Shown: positions 49,973-62,452 of the stretch, one piece after another
Layout of the letters: each line of letters starts with the position of its first letter
How positions within the stretch are numbered: the first letter of the stretch is position 1
Made by a program: the position numbers and the translations under genes
DNA from: Stercorarius parasiticus
Taxonomy: Eukaryota; Chordata; Aves; Charadriiformes; Stercorariidae
Assembly (NCBI GenBank): GCA_013396915.1
Contig: VWZL01002832.1
Coordinates: 2,428-66,427, forward strand
Length of the DNA stretch: 64,000 bases
Direction: 5' to 3'
The notes under the pieces: model-generated
The model's database searches: none
The model's input: only the letters and a program-made list of their open reading frames with translations
What the model was told of the DNA's origin: nothing

Positions 49973-51420
49973 GTGAAGGACTCCATCTATTCATGAAGAG
50001 GCTGAGTAAAGCCCAGACATTCACAGAGGCGGTCTAGGTACCTACCTTCTTGCAGAGGCTCAGGGGTTGAGCCCCACGGTTCCACTCGCCACCTCAATGG
50101 AAACTGGGAACAATTTATCCCTGGACCACCCTGTCTGATGTCAGTTGGTATCCAAAGGACATGGCAGTGACCGAGACTTCACAGCCGCTTTCAGCAACCC
50201 ACCCCAGCACTGAATTATCTATGCAGGATAAATTGCGTCATCCAGAGCAGACACTGAGATAAGACAACCAAAGACTTATTTTCCGCATCCACCAGGGACA
50301 GGACATTTTGCTACTCCCTATGTATTAGAATATTTGGGGGATTTGAAGTCTTGGCCTACCCCTCTTCTTTTTCTAGAAAGAGAAATTCTTCTTCTCCCAG
50401 CCCTTTCTATTTTGTTTCATAGAATAAGGTTTCTTCTCTGAAATATCTCTTGCAAAGATGTACTCCTAAACTTCAAGCTAATACTCATTTGTATGACTGT
50501 GCATCAGTTACAGATTCAGATATAAAAGAAATTTGCTGTTGAACAGAGCATCACCGCACACATTTTATATTTCCACCCACGATCTGTTTAAGGAGTCACT
50601 CGAGCAATGCCTTGGGTAACGTCATACCAATCATCCTCACCAGGAAACACGGCACCCCTGTTCAGAGACCCAGTGCTTCGGCAGCAGAAAATCTCTGGCA
50701 AGGTTAGAAAAGAAACCAAACAGCCTACAGACATGCTGCTTTGATCCATTTGTGACCTTTTCACAACAGAATTGACTCATGCAGACCACGTGTGAATGGG
50801 ACAAAACCTTGAGTTTGCTCCGAGCAACAGTTGGCTCCTCTCACCTTCAGAGCTCCCTTTAGATGCTATTGCCGCTCAACTCTGAAACCTTGTTGGACTC
50901 CAATGTAAGGAGAGGTCTGATCACTTTGGGTGGGGGGAAATGGGGGACAACAGTGATGCCTTACCCCATCCCAAAATATCAGAGAGGTTTTTTGATTGCT
51001 TTCTAGAGCAGCTGAACGTATTCCCATCTAAACCTCACTTTTTTTTTTGGTAAACTGCCAGTAATTATGGTTCCAGGGAGAATATTTATTTACAATTCAG
51101 AATTGATACATACATTGCTTAGTGGCATGGTATCTGAACATTTTTTTCCCCAGACACACAAATTAGTAATTAGAATATCCAGAATGTGACATTTCTAACC
51201 AATACCCAGGGCTATGTATTATCTCAAAATTGTAAATTTGTTACTGAGCACTAGAAAGACTCCAGTAATTTCCAGCTGCGAAAAATTTTGTGACAAGTTT
51301 GGCTGCTTTCAGAGGGGAAAAAACGCGGTACATTACATAAACGTTGCTAGCAAGGTTTGCCAGGAAGGGTGGACATCTCTTATGACAGCTCCAGCAGAAA
51401 GCAAGTCTGGAGCTGCCTGA

Positions 51421-51453
51421 TAAGCCACTTTTTCCAATGGAAAAAGTGGCTTA
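51421..51453. repeat. Perfect 15-bp-arm hairpin with AAT loop
   Basis: TAAGCCACTTTTTCC is followed by AAT and then by the exact reverse complement GGAAAAAGTGGCTTA. There is no mismatch in 15 base pairs. The stem is shorter than a microRNA precursor, and pairing stops at both outer ends. It matches no transposon end that I recognise. Confidence 0.85.
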
Positions 51454-54400
51454 AGTTGCCAAAGCTAAAACTTTCTCAAAATGTCAAAACTTCAGGGGAG
51501 GCCACTTCTTGAGTGCAGGATAATGTCTCTGCTCACAACCGGAGTGGCCAGAAGGGAAGTGGCCAGGAAAGCCTGTAAGGTGGATGTCATTTTTATATAT
51601 TTTAGTTTTTCCAGCAACACCATATCTACCCTGGGCTCCTGCGCCATCCCCTCCACCGCACAAATCTGAAATGATGCTGTGGTGGAGCGAGGAGCCTGCN
51701 GTGGGGGAAGGGGTCTCCAATGCTGCCTACGCCAGAGCTTCTCTCTGCATCACTCCACCCTCTTACTCCAGCTAGGTGCACCTGCCCATAGGACCATCCA
51801 GCATTTATCTTCAGGAGATAAAGAGTTGTCAGGGACAAAGGTGTTATATGAAAAAACAGAGCTGAAAAGGCACTTTTCACTCTGCTAGGGAGAAGCCAAG
51901 CTTTCAATTAACAAGTGCATTTGGGGTGTACGGATTCAGACCTACACATTAGACCTTATCAAATTCACTGGCCTCAGAAAAACCCCACAAACCCCAAAAC
52001 ACTTCTTAAATCCTCACAGCTTTGTCCCACTTGCCAATTGCAGCTCAGAACAGTAACCATTGTTTTACATTTACAGTGAACTCGAAGCAGAGCTAACCTC
52101 GATCCCTGTTTCTTGGTCACAGCTTAGACAAAAATGCTAGGAATAGACTCTGGAGCGATGCTGTCAGTTTTTATTTATTTTAAAGAAACACCATTTCTCT
52201 AGGCATGGAAACATTTGAAGGTTTAAGCTTGGCCGCAGCTGAAAAGGGTTTGTTTAAAAACACCACTTCAAAGTGAATATATTTCCCATACATCGCTATG
52301 CAGGGCAGCTTTGGGGAGGGTGCTGGCAGCTGATAGAGCTCATTTTAAAGAGCAAAGCAAACTGCAACACCCCAACAGCTAACAGGCTCCCAGATTAATT
52401 TAAAATAAAATAAGTGCTTCAAAGGACAAAAAAAATACCCCTTACACCTATGTTGAAGTGACACAGGCCTGCTTAAACTACTCAGATTAGTCTATTTTTC
52501 CATTCTATTATATTAAATATTTACTCTGTTGGTGGTCAGTAGTCACACATCCAAAAATAAACACCATTGCCTTGCATCACAGACCCTGTTCTGTTCGGAT
52601 TTGGCCTGACGCAGAGGACCAGCCCAGCCACCCACCTGAACTCGGGAACAGCTTGGCAGCCCCAACCGAGCAACAACGCCACGATTTTACTGGCTGGATC
52701 CAAACCCAAGCCCTCAGGGAAGTTCACATTTAGACCAGACGGAGGGGCCAAGCCTCATGATTTGAACCTGAACGACTTTTTGTAACCTCCCGAAGAAGAA
52801 ACAAGCCTTCCCGCTTCTGGCCCAGGCTCCAACCACGTCTCATACCCAACAAGCCAACCCTACCCCAGCCTCTGCCAGGAGGACCTTACGCTACACCTTC
52901 AGGCTCAAGGCCACCCATGATCAAAACCAATACACCAGAAAACAGACCACCTGACAAACCACTGAGGGTGAGAAAAGAAAGAGGAAAAAAGAGAAGAACA
53001 AGACATAGAGAAATATTTTAAGAAGTATATTTCTTGGCCAGCAGTAATTCTGATTCACAGCGCTTTAAGGCTGCTGGACCAAAGATAGGTATCTAAGACT
53101 CCACCACTGAGATGTCCATATTTTGCGGGGCATGGAGTCAGAGTAACACTTAACACAGTTTGACATCTCTCCAATTTATATAGGTGAGTAATTTTTCCTG
53201 TACCTACAGACCTTGAGGAACTGATCACCTGTTCGCAGCTCCGTGCTTTCCTTCCCCTGTAATACTCAGCACCCACTTGTTATTTCTCATATCCTTCAGG
53301 TCACAGGAACTATTTTTACTTCACTTTGCAATTCTTTTCATACCCTTTTTTTTTTTTTCCTCCTCCCCCTCTTTCATTCTTAAGGGGATTCAGTACAGGT
53401 TATTGACCCACAGCAAGGGACAGACCACACAGTCCTGATCTACTCCATGGAACCTCTGCCTGAGCAAGAGCAGCCAAAGTTAACCTTGATTTGTTTTTTC
53501 CTGCCACAAGGAAAGTCAGTGACAGAAAAGGGAAAGGTGGCAACAGGCTCTTCATGCAAGGAAGAGCATCCTATCTGTCCTACACAAGGCTGGACAAAAT
53601 TACACTGCAGGAACTCCCCAAGAAATTTCCCAGATAAGAATAGATGTGCAGTTTCACCTGCTGGGTTTTTTTTTCTTGTGTGCCAGATGCAGCTTTTCAG
53701 GTAGTCCCAGGGAGGGAAAACAAAACTAAAAGAATGATCGTGGGCACTTGCAAAAATGCAAACCAGCAGCACAACAGCAGTGTCAGTACAAAGAAAACTC
53801 AGTTTTCCCATCTCTTACTTGCTTCTCTGTCCTGCTGGCTAATTAATGGACTCGTGTTTACCTTGGTGTTTGTATTCGGCTCGCCCCTAGTTTGATGGGC
53901 ATTATCAAATACATGCCCAAGCAAACAATTTTGCCCCTTCTGCAGAAAAATAGCTGGGCCACATTCACCTCTCGTAGTGCAACATGCTGTGAAGTTCAAT
54001 GATGCTTCCCACTGTCTATTCTTCCCCTCGCTCCACAACAGGGCATTTTTCTTCCCTTCTATTTCTCAACGAATTAATAAACCATTAATAAAGCCCAAGT
54101 CAGGACACCAAAGCCTATCACAGCCGTGATTTCATTCTGAATTGCTGGTGACAGTTCTGTTTCTGTTTTGTAAGCTTTTGTGCTTGATGCTTTAACGTTA
54201 TCAGAATGTCCCAAGTGCTTTTCTGCAATACCACGACATAATAAAGCATGCCTTAATTCAGTGTGCTACAGAAACTCTTTTCAGAAGAAAGTTATTACAC
54301 AGGACGAGTCATGGAAACATGACTACGAGAGTGAATTGGGAAATATTCCGCATGCCTGCATTCACTAGGCTGACACAGGAGTTACGAAATGGTCTTTGAA

Positions 54401-55606
54401 GAAAAACACAAGTGGAAAGAAGCAAAAGCCACATAGAAGAAAACAGCATCCCAAACTATTTGCCCTTGCCTCCCCAGGTGGCCAAAGCTCAGAAGAAGCA
54501 AAAGACTCAGCTTAGTGGTTAGGTCTGGCTTACAAGTGCCAACCTGCTACTTTAAAAAAAAAAAAAAAAATCTAATTTTCCTCCCTGGTCTCCCAGCAGA
54601 AGAAAGGTCTCCAAGGTCCATCAAAGTATTTTAATTATTTTTTTAAAGTTATACTTATATATAAAAATAAATATAAGACACCACCAAGCCTCGTTCCCCA
54701 CTATCTCTCCTACCTAGACTTGCCTAGTATTTCATACAAATTGTTACCATTTCTCTTACCAACGCCCTTACATCCCAAGATGTAATACCACTTTTCCTAC
54801 CTCCTTTATTCTATGTGCATAGTTCACTATTCGCCTCCTCCAAAAAACAAGAGTGGCATTGACCCTGTCTTCTTTACACCTGCACCCAACCACTGGTAGA
54901 TTTCCCTTTCACCACCTGCTTTCCCTTATCAAGTAGGATTTTGGATTGATGTTAATATTGCCAACTCCTCATCTCCCAGCTAACTCCTGCTAGCTTGTGC
55001 CTGAAGGGGATATACTCCATCACACGGGCTCACAGGAGGACTAGGAGATAGCTGCAACACTTAATGAGAAATCTCTTGCTCCAAACAGAACAAAAAACTC
55101 ATTCAATGGCATTTATTTGTCCCTAGAAATGTCTTTTTCCTTAGGAGGGTTTATAGCCACATGGATTAATTTATACTTTCCGTTCTCCTCCCTTGGACAC
55201 ACCAACAAACCACATTTTTTCACTTTGGTTTGTAACATCTCGCAATGGCCATTTCAAGCTATGTTGTGCCACTTGGGTGGCTTCCCCTCATTTGAACCTT
55301 TGTCCTAAGACAAGCTCCTGAGGACGCTACAGGGATCCTGAAGTTACACCTGTATAAGATCCCAGGCACCGAGGTCCATGTGCTATTGAACAGCTTTATT
55401 TTAACCAATGCTTCAGGATCTCTCCAGAGCTCCAAAAAAACCCCTCTCTCCCCTGTATTAAAAATACGTTATATGCTGTAGGTACCCACGCAGGCTGCAG
55501 CACATTGAGTTCATGCAACCTTGTGCAGGGTGTCCTTCCAAAACAAACAGGCAAATAACTGTGCAAGTCCTGTATTTTTCATGCCACTTATTTGTCCTGA
55601 AATAGA

Positions 55607-55618
55607 GGGGGGGGGGGG
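55607..55618 (+). repeat. Poly-G run (12 bases)
   Basis: An uninterrupted 12-base G run, likely error-prone in sequencing and length-variable. Confidence 0.85.
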
Positions 55619-57411
55619 AAGAGAGAAAGGAAACTTTTCTCCTACACACACGCATCACACAAAAAGGTGCTGCAGAATAACTGCATCTGGCCTTTGAGAT
55701 TAATTGTTTGTTTTGTGAGCTTCTGTTTCAGCTGGGAGAGAGTTTTAAGTATATTATTTTGACAAGTCCTAACAGCATTACATTAGTTACTGTCAGTGAT
55801 ATATACAGTAAATCCAATTATTACTATTCACTTAAGTTTAACGTAAACCAGTACTATTAGAACATCCTATTACTTTAGAATGTACTTAAAGGTGGAATAA
55901 GAGCTGGTTAGGAAATCAAAGCTTAGAGAAAGCCATTTCCACATCAAATAATTTTAACATCAGCTTAATGCAGAAGGAACAGGGGAAAAATAACCAAAAA
56001 ATAAAACCCGGATTTTAACTGTACTTATGCTCCCATGGTATGGAAATATTCACCTCATTTTCAGATCTTCATTTTCATTGTCACAGCTCTTCTATTTTGC
56101 CTGTGAAACACATATTCAGAAGTTTTCTTTTCAAATAAATATTGTTTTCTTCCATATCATGAGAGCCGTGACCATTGAGAATGATGAACTCGCCACCTTT
56201 ATTTTTGTATGAAGGACAACTTACCCATGGCATTTTGCAGAAAGGAATTTATTTTTTTTAAACATGCATTAAGTAAATCTTAAAACTTATGAGTTCAACG
56301 TTTGCCTTCATATCCTCCTACTTAAGTAGGAAGACTTTGTTTTATGCAATAAATAATTACTTTTTATTTCTTACTTCTAAAGTACAAGGTATTATCAGGC
56401 CTGTGATAAACCTGTATTTTTCTAAGACCGAGTAGTGGTCGTATTATTAGTACCAAGAAACTGCATGAACTGGGGTCGAGGGAAGTCAGGAAGCAGGTTG
56501 GGAAATTTTCAGTATAACTAAAAATACCTGAGCATAACTTTCAATTAACTTCCCAAGCTTTTGGGTCTGGTGACATCTTTTGAAGAATTATTTGCCAGAG
56601 AGACACGCCAGCAGGTACAGAATTAAGACACACTTCTCATAGCAAGGAGACAAACACATTTTCATAACCAGTGTTGCCACCACCTCCTGTTTTAAAGCAC
56701 TTTTTTGCAATTACTTTTTGACACGGATTTTAGGAACCACTATGGAGCAGACAGATTAGGAACGAGCGCATTTCACGTGCTTGATGGTACACAGTTACCT
56801 GCTCTCACACACAGGACTTGGCTTCTGCATTTTGATTATTCAGGCTGGCATTACCCCAGGGAACAAGAATGGAATTACAAAACTATTATTCCCCCTTATG
56901 ATCCCCATCAGAAGCACTTGCAGAAAGCCCACAAGACTTAATCACCGCAAGCTCACACACCGTGTTACAAAAGACATTGAACTTGCAAGCAGGGGAATAG
57001 GAGAACATTTATGGACCACTGTACTGTCAATATTTGATCAATATCCAAGCATTAGCCTTACACAAACAGAGCTCATATCAAACTATCATAAATCAAAGGA
57101 GTACTTATGACCACAGGTTTATCTTGAAGCCACAGACACACAAAACTATAATTTACTCTATTTTCTTTGGCAGCAGCACGATCCAGTGCCCTCCGGGCAC
57201 AACATGTGCCAGTGGCAAATCACTGCCGCTTCTCTGTGGCACGATCAAACCTGAAATGTCTCAGCCACAACAAGGGAAAAGTGGCAACGCAAGAGCTAAA
57301 GACTCCCTGGCCTGAGGGGTGGGGATGCAGAAACCCCAATCATGTCAATTTTTAAAAAGAGTTTGTTTTTCACCTAATGACATTTTTGGAATTGGGACCA
57401 AGCGGTTTATA

Positions 57412-57500
57412 TCATAGAATCATAGAATGTGTTGAGTTGGAAGGGACCTTTAAAGGTCATCTAGTCCAACCCTGACTATATAGTCACCTAGTCCAACCCC
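57412..57500 (-). mobile_element. CR1 LINE 3' tail fragment with internal duplication
   Basis: 'tcatagaatcatagaatg', 'agttggaagggacct' and 'ggtcatctagtccaaccc' are the reverse complement of a CR1 3' terminus. Only the last tens of bases of a CR1 are present. The words 'ctagtccaaccc' recur directly after 'tatatagtca', so a short duplication has occurred at or after insertion. The adjoining 'catatatatatg' is an AT-rich microsatellite. Confidence 0.85.
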
Positions 57501-60500
57501 CATATATATATGTATCTAAACATACATATACACAGGCTGTTACTCCAATATAAATTCCTTTGCATCCTAGAAGCAATTCTCTAACAGGGTAAACTGCAGG
57601 CTGCTGAAACATAGGGTTGTTTTTGTAAACCATTAAGAATTAAATTGAATTGTTTATAATCATAGACCACAGTAGCACTACGGCATGCAGATTTATTCTG
57701 GGGAAAGGGAGCATAATGATGTTTATATAGCTATAATAAGTTGTAATAGCATTTAACACAATCTGTAACTCATGGCCCTTAGTACACAAACACATACACA
57801 ACCCTCCCTATTAACATGTGTATGCCCTATTGAATCTATGGCCCACTTGGGAAAGTTCAAAGTCCTTTTAGCAATAGCCCGTTTCTTCCTCCATTTCCAG
57901 CAGGCCATCCCCCCACAGTGGGCATGCCACTAACCAGAGGGGCCACTGCACCCAGCTGTCCACATACCTGGAGCACAGCATGGTCAGCCCAACCCAGGTA
58001 TCCCCATCAAGCAAAGCAAACTGAGGACTTGGGAGATGTTTTCAGCACTACCAAGCAAGGGAAGGGCACTGGCATCACAGACACATCTACATTATAGCTG
58101 AATTATTAACTCTCAGCCCCATCACCATTTTTATGGTTTTTCAAGGCTTGAGAAGGCAAATATTCTTATATCATAGAACACAGCTCCACACAACAAAAGC
58201 TAAGATGAGGTCTTATGTTTCTTAAAGCTAGCCCCCAGCAAAGGTCTGCATATGACTTACAAGGTTGTGTGAAAAACACACATAGCCTCTGGGAGCCAAA
58301 GACTTACAGAGCGGGCTCCAGCACCATCCCACATCTCCTCCAGGAGGAGGCTTCTGCCCCAGCCTCCTTCACCACCCCAGCACCTAAAGCCAGGTCAGTC
58401 TTTTGGAAAGCACATCTGTACCCACAGTTCTCTGTCCTCCCCGCCCCCCCAAAAAAACCCTCCCTATCACCTATCAGTCTGGTAGAGCCTCTGCTTTCCT
58501 TCCCACTGCATGGCTGATATCCCCGTACAAGTTTCTCTCTCCATATTAAAGAAGGCATGTCCTTGGGCTGGGTTCAGCCCATTATCTTCTCACCACTTAG
58601 CAGCCAAGTTCTCCCAAATCTCCTGCATCTGGTTCTCCAGTGAGGACTTGCTTGGTCTCACCTGTAGCTCAGCTCCTATGGGCCCAGCTCTGTGGGCTCC
58701 AGGGCCTCTTTCAGATCCAGCCCAGCTTCATAGCCTTGGTTAAAACACCTGAGAAAACTGTCAGGGAGAGTCACACAAACTAAGGAAGGTAAAAGAGGGG
58801 ATGTGGTTGAGATGGTCCCACTCCCAGCTCAAGGATTCAGAGGAAAAAGCTCTAATACAGAAAGCTAAGGGGACAATTGGGGTACTGGAAACGTCGTTGG
58901 GGTCCCCTTCCCAGGCATGATGGAGGTGAACGCTTCCCGCCTGGCTGATGACAGGCCATGAGGTGAGCCTTCCCCACCTGGACGATGACCAGCCAGCAAA
59001 CTCTCCTCAGCTGTCCAGTTGGGGATGGTGCACACCTTACTGCCTGGCCTAGAAGCTCCCAAGTCTCATCTAATCAGCACATGTATTAACCAGTAAATAC
59101 CTGCTTTATACTTTTTAAGCTTTGTCTATCTGTCTTGCAAGGTCTCTTTGTGCACTATGTAAGCTGCCCAAGCCAAGTAACCCACTGAAACTCATGTGAC
59201 TTTGGGGCAACATGGAACCTAGGAACATCTGCCCACTGTGGCATGTCAAGCCATTTCTAACAGACGTGGACAATATCAATTGGAAACCATTGGTGGTTTC
59301 CAAAACCGTGTCCTCCTGAGTTCCCACCCCCTTCTCCCCTGAGCCTTGCCAGCAATGCTCAAGGAAAGCCCAATGTGAAATTAAAATCTTCCCTACTTCA
59401 AAACCTGACCAAGAAATGACACCCACAAAGAGATCCTGGGCAGGGCACCCTGCTCCTCCTGAAATCAAAGACGTTTTTAATGGCTTCATTACTATGTTAA
59501 TGGACAGTTACTGATCCCCAGCCACAGCCAGTGGGACTTGTCACAGCTGAGATGGAGATTTGCCATTAACCCCTCACTAGACATTCTGGGAAATTTCTTG
59601 CTGCACTTCCAGGGGAAGCTGGAGGATTGGGCCCACCTTAGGGTTTTTGTGGCAGTAAGTAATTAACACGCAGGGGTGACATCTGCTCAAGTATCATTTT
59701 TCTTGAGATGGAAGTGCTTTTCCCTAATCCCACCTGGCAAGCTGAGGGAAGCCCTCAAACAGGCAACCCACTGCTGGCATGATTGTGGAAAAGGAAACAA
59801 TTATGTTTTACTGCTCTTGGGGTTCTCAACTATGCCTCTTGAGAGGCTTTCAAGGAAAAATATACACAGATCACATCTCTTTTGATCACTTTTCCTCTTC
59901 TGAGCAAAATCTACCCCAGAGAGAGGAAGACAGAGAAGAAAATCACCACAGCTGCCACTCCTGCATAATCCGAGGGCCTTCAAAAAACTACACTAAAATC
60001 TCAATTCCTTTGGCATCTGAATGGCTTTCCATGGGTACTCCATGCCCATATGTGTTGTCGTGCTTCCCCCATGCCTGTGGGTCAATCCAGTGGAAGGACA
60101 GACAGTTTCTACCCCAAAATGGGGCTTGGCAACTGGCTTTCCATCCCAAAGCCTTCTATTCACACATCTAACCCCACTGACCACCTGCATTTCATCTAAA
60201 GAGCAGATGACTTTTCCTTCCCAACAAGACTTTCTGGTCTTGCTCACATGACATCAGACGCCTCTATTACCCACACTCAGGCAACATCTCGTGCTGCTCT
60301 CTTTCGCTCAGAGACTTTTTTCATGACTCCTTTTTAGTGATGGTCACGTGAAGGTGCATGACACTTCATTTTTTGGAGCTGATTCGCTCCCCCCACTGTC
60401 ATAATTTCAGGGCAGCGGCATTTGTTTGATCGCTGAATTATTTCAAATAATTTCCCTCTGGAGTCCGAGATGCTCGGTGTCACGCTGGTGTTGAGTCTGA

Positions 60501-61345
60501 GGTCTAATGTCACTGATGATCAAATCTTACCAATTCCTTATGACAGATGGGATAGGATGGTACACGTAAGTCAGAAAAACCCCTTTAATAGGGAAAAAAT
60601 CTAGTGTTATATCTACCCATCACTCCCAACCTCTGTCCAAGAGGTCAGGAGAAGCGGCAGACCCCAAACCTTCCCTGGGTACTGTGCTCAGTGGTAGGCG
60701 GTTATAACTGGGGGTTTTTTTGTTTGTGTTTTTTTTTGTGTTGGTTTTTTTTTTTAAATATGCTCCAAAATCTGCATCTGAACCCCTGAATTCAGCAGAA
60801 AGGTGGATACTGGAGAGCAGATATTTCCTTGGGAGTAATGACATTTTTGGGCCAAGAAGTGGGTGAAGGCAGCAGTCGCTCAGTGAAACAGCGGTTGTGC
60901 TGAGTGAGGAGAGAGATGATGCTTGCATTGAGGGAGCAAGGCCCTCGTTATCTACCCACCGCTCAGGAATACCTAATGCTTTTAAAGCTGAGCAAACACT
61001 AGTAGGGCACTTTTCCAAACCTGAAGCGTCAGCAACACCTAATCGTAAATGCTTCATTTAACACGCCTTGAAACGAAGCCTGAGACTGCCTTAAATATAG
61101 TTCAGCATCAGCGTAGGCAAAGGCTGCTCATGGGGGTCAGCTTTAGGACTGACAAAACTACAGGCTGTAGCACGGTCATGGTCCAGCATTGAGGTGAGAG
61201 ACAGCCACAGCAGGATGCAATTTCAGGGACAGATCCTTATGGTGGGATACTAAACTCACACATCACATGAGAAATTACTTTGCCAAACCACTACAGTACC
61301 CATTTCATTATTGTTAGGGTCCAGAAGGATTTTAGCAGAGGCATA
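57501..61345. other. Unique non-coding DNA, no gene recognised
   Basis: This is about 3.8 kb with no recognisable gene. It contains T-rich homopolymer DNA near 60714-60756 and an otherwise mixed composition. Many short open frames occur on both strands, but none has a recognisable domain. Confidence 0.6.
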
Positions 61346-62452
61346 CATTCAATTCCTCATAGGTAAGCTTAGGAAGTGTGGGTTAGATGAGTGGACAGTG
61401 GGGTGGGTGGAGAACTGGGTGAATGGCAGAGCTCAGAGGGTTCTGATCAGCAGCGCAGAGTCCAGTTGGAGGCCTGTAACTAGCGGTGCTCCCCAGGGGT
61501 CAGTACTGGGCCTGGTCTTGTTCAACATATTCATCAACAACCTGGGTGAGGGCACAGAGTACCCCCTCAGCACGTTTGCTGGTGACACAAAACTGGGAGG
61601 GGTGGCTAACACAGCAGAGGGCTGTGCTACCATACAGAGAGACCTGGACAGGCTGGAGAGTTGGGCAGAGAGGAGCCTAATAAAATTCAACAAGGGCAAG
61701 TGTAGGGTGCTGCACCTGGGGAGGAATAACCCCATGCACCAGTAGAGGTTGGGGGCTGACCTGCTGGAGAGCAGCTCTGTGGAAAGAGACCTGGGAGTCC
61801 TGGTGGACAACAGGACGACCATGAGCCAGCAATGTGCCCTCATGGCCAAGAAGGCCAATGGCATCCGGGGGTGCATCAAGAAGAGTGTGGCCAGCAGGTG
61901 GAGTGAGGTCATCCTCCCCCTCTGCTCTGCCCTGGTGAGGCCACATCTGCAGTGCTGTGTCCAGTTCTGAGCTCCCCAGTTCAAGAAAGACAGGCAACTA
62001 CTGGAGAGAGTCCAGCGGAGGCTACAAATATGACCAAGAGACTAGAGCACCTCTCTGATGAGGAAAGGCTGAGAGACCTGGGTCTGTTTAGCCTGGAGAA
62101 GAGAAGATTGAGAGAGGATCTCACCAATGCTTTTCAATATCTAAAGGGGGGGTGTCAAGAAGATGGGTCCAGACTCTTTTCAGTGGTGCCTGGTGACAGG
62201 ACAAGGGGCAACGGGCACAAACTGGAACACAGGAAATTCCATCTCAACATGAGGAAAAACTTCTTTCCTTTGAGGGTGCCAGAGCACTGGAACAGGTTGC
62301 CCAGGGAGGTGGTGGAGCCTCCTTCTCTGGAGATCTCAAATACAGCCTGGATGAGTTCCTGTGTAATCTGCTCTAGGTAACCCTGCTTTGGGAGGAGGGT
62401 TGGACTAGATGATCTCTGAAGGTCGCTTCGAACCCCTGCCATTCTGTGATTC
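61346..62452 (+). mobile_element. 5'-truncated CR1 LINE with broken reverse-transcriptase ORF2
   Basis: This is the largest mobile element in the window, the 3' 1.1 kb of a CR1 LINE. Intact CR1 ORF2 encodes an endonuclease and a reverse transcriptase that copy the element into the genome. Here the endonuclease and the N-terminal RT are missing. The remaining RT shows [17 protein letters not shown] (around 61485-61514) and FAGDTK (61575-61592). The family catalytic box is FADD, so the first aspartate is replaced by glycine (GGT at 61581-61583). The frame is stopped by TAG at 61743-61745 and by TGA at 61968-61970, where a tryptophan codon would be expected. It then shifts by one base near 62020, after which the usual C-terminus ([24 protein letters not shown]) continues to about 62380. 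The 3' UTR ends in 'ggactagatgatct' and 'attctgtgattc' without poly(A). It is an immobile pseudogene copy. Confidence 0.95.

Larger units (their letters stand above)
43676..57411. other. Unique non-coding DNA, no gene recognised
   Basis: This is about 13.7 kb with no recognisable gene or sizeable transposon. It contains long A runs (17 bases at 45570-45586 and 17 bases at 54554-54570, with others near 45738 and 48066), a 12-base poly-G (55607-55618), a poly-C tract with a gap, a lone N at 51700 and the hairpins listed separately. The longest open frame (46283-46819) has no domain and overlaps other random frames. Confidence 0.6.

Noticed and set aside
52536..52785. Overlapping 70-codon frames on both strands in a GC-richer patch
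   Set aside because: The patch looks like it might be an old repeat with 'ggatccaaacccaa' words, but I could not match it to a family or to a protein.
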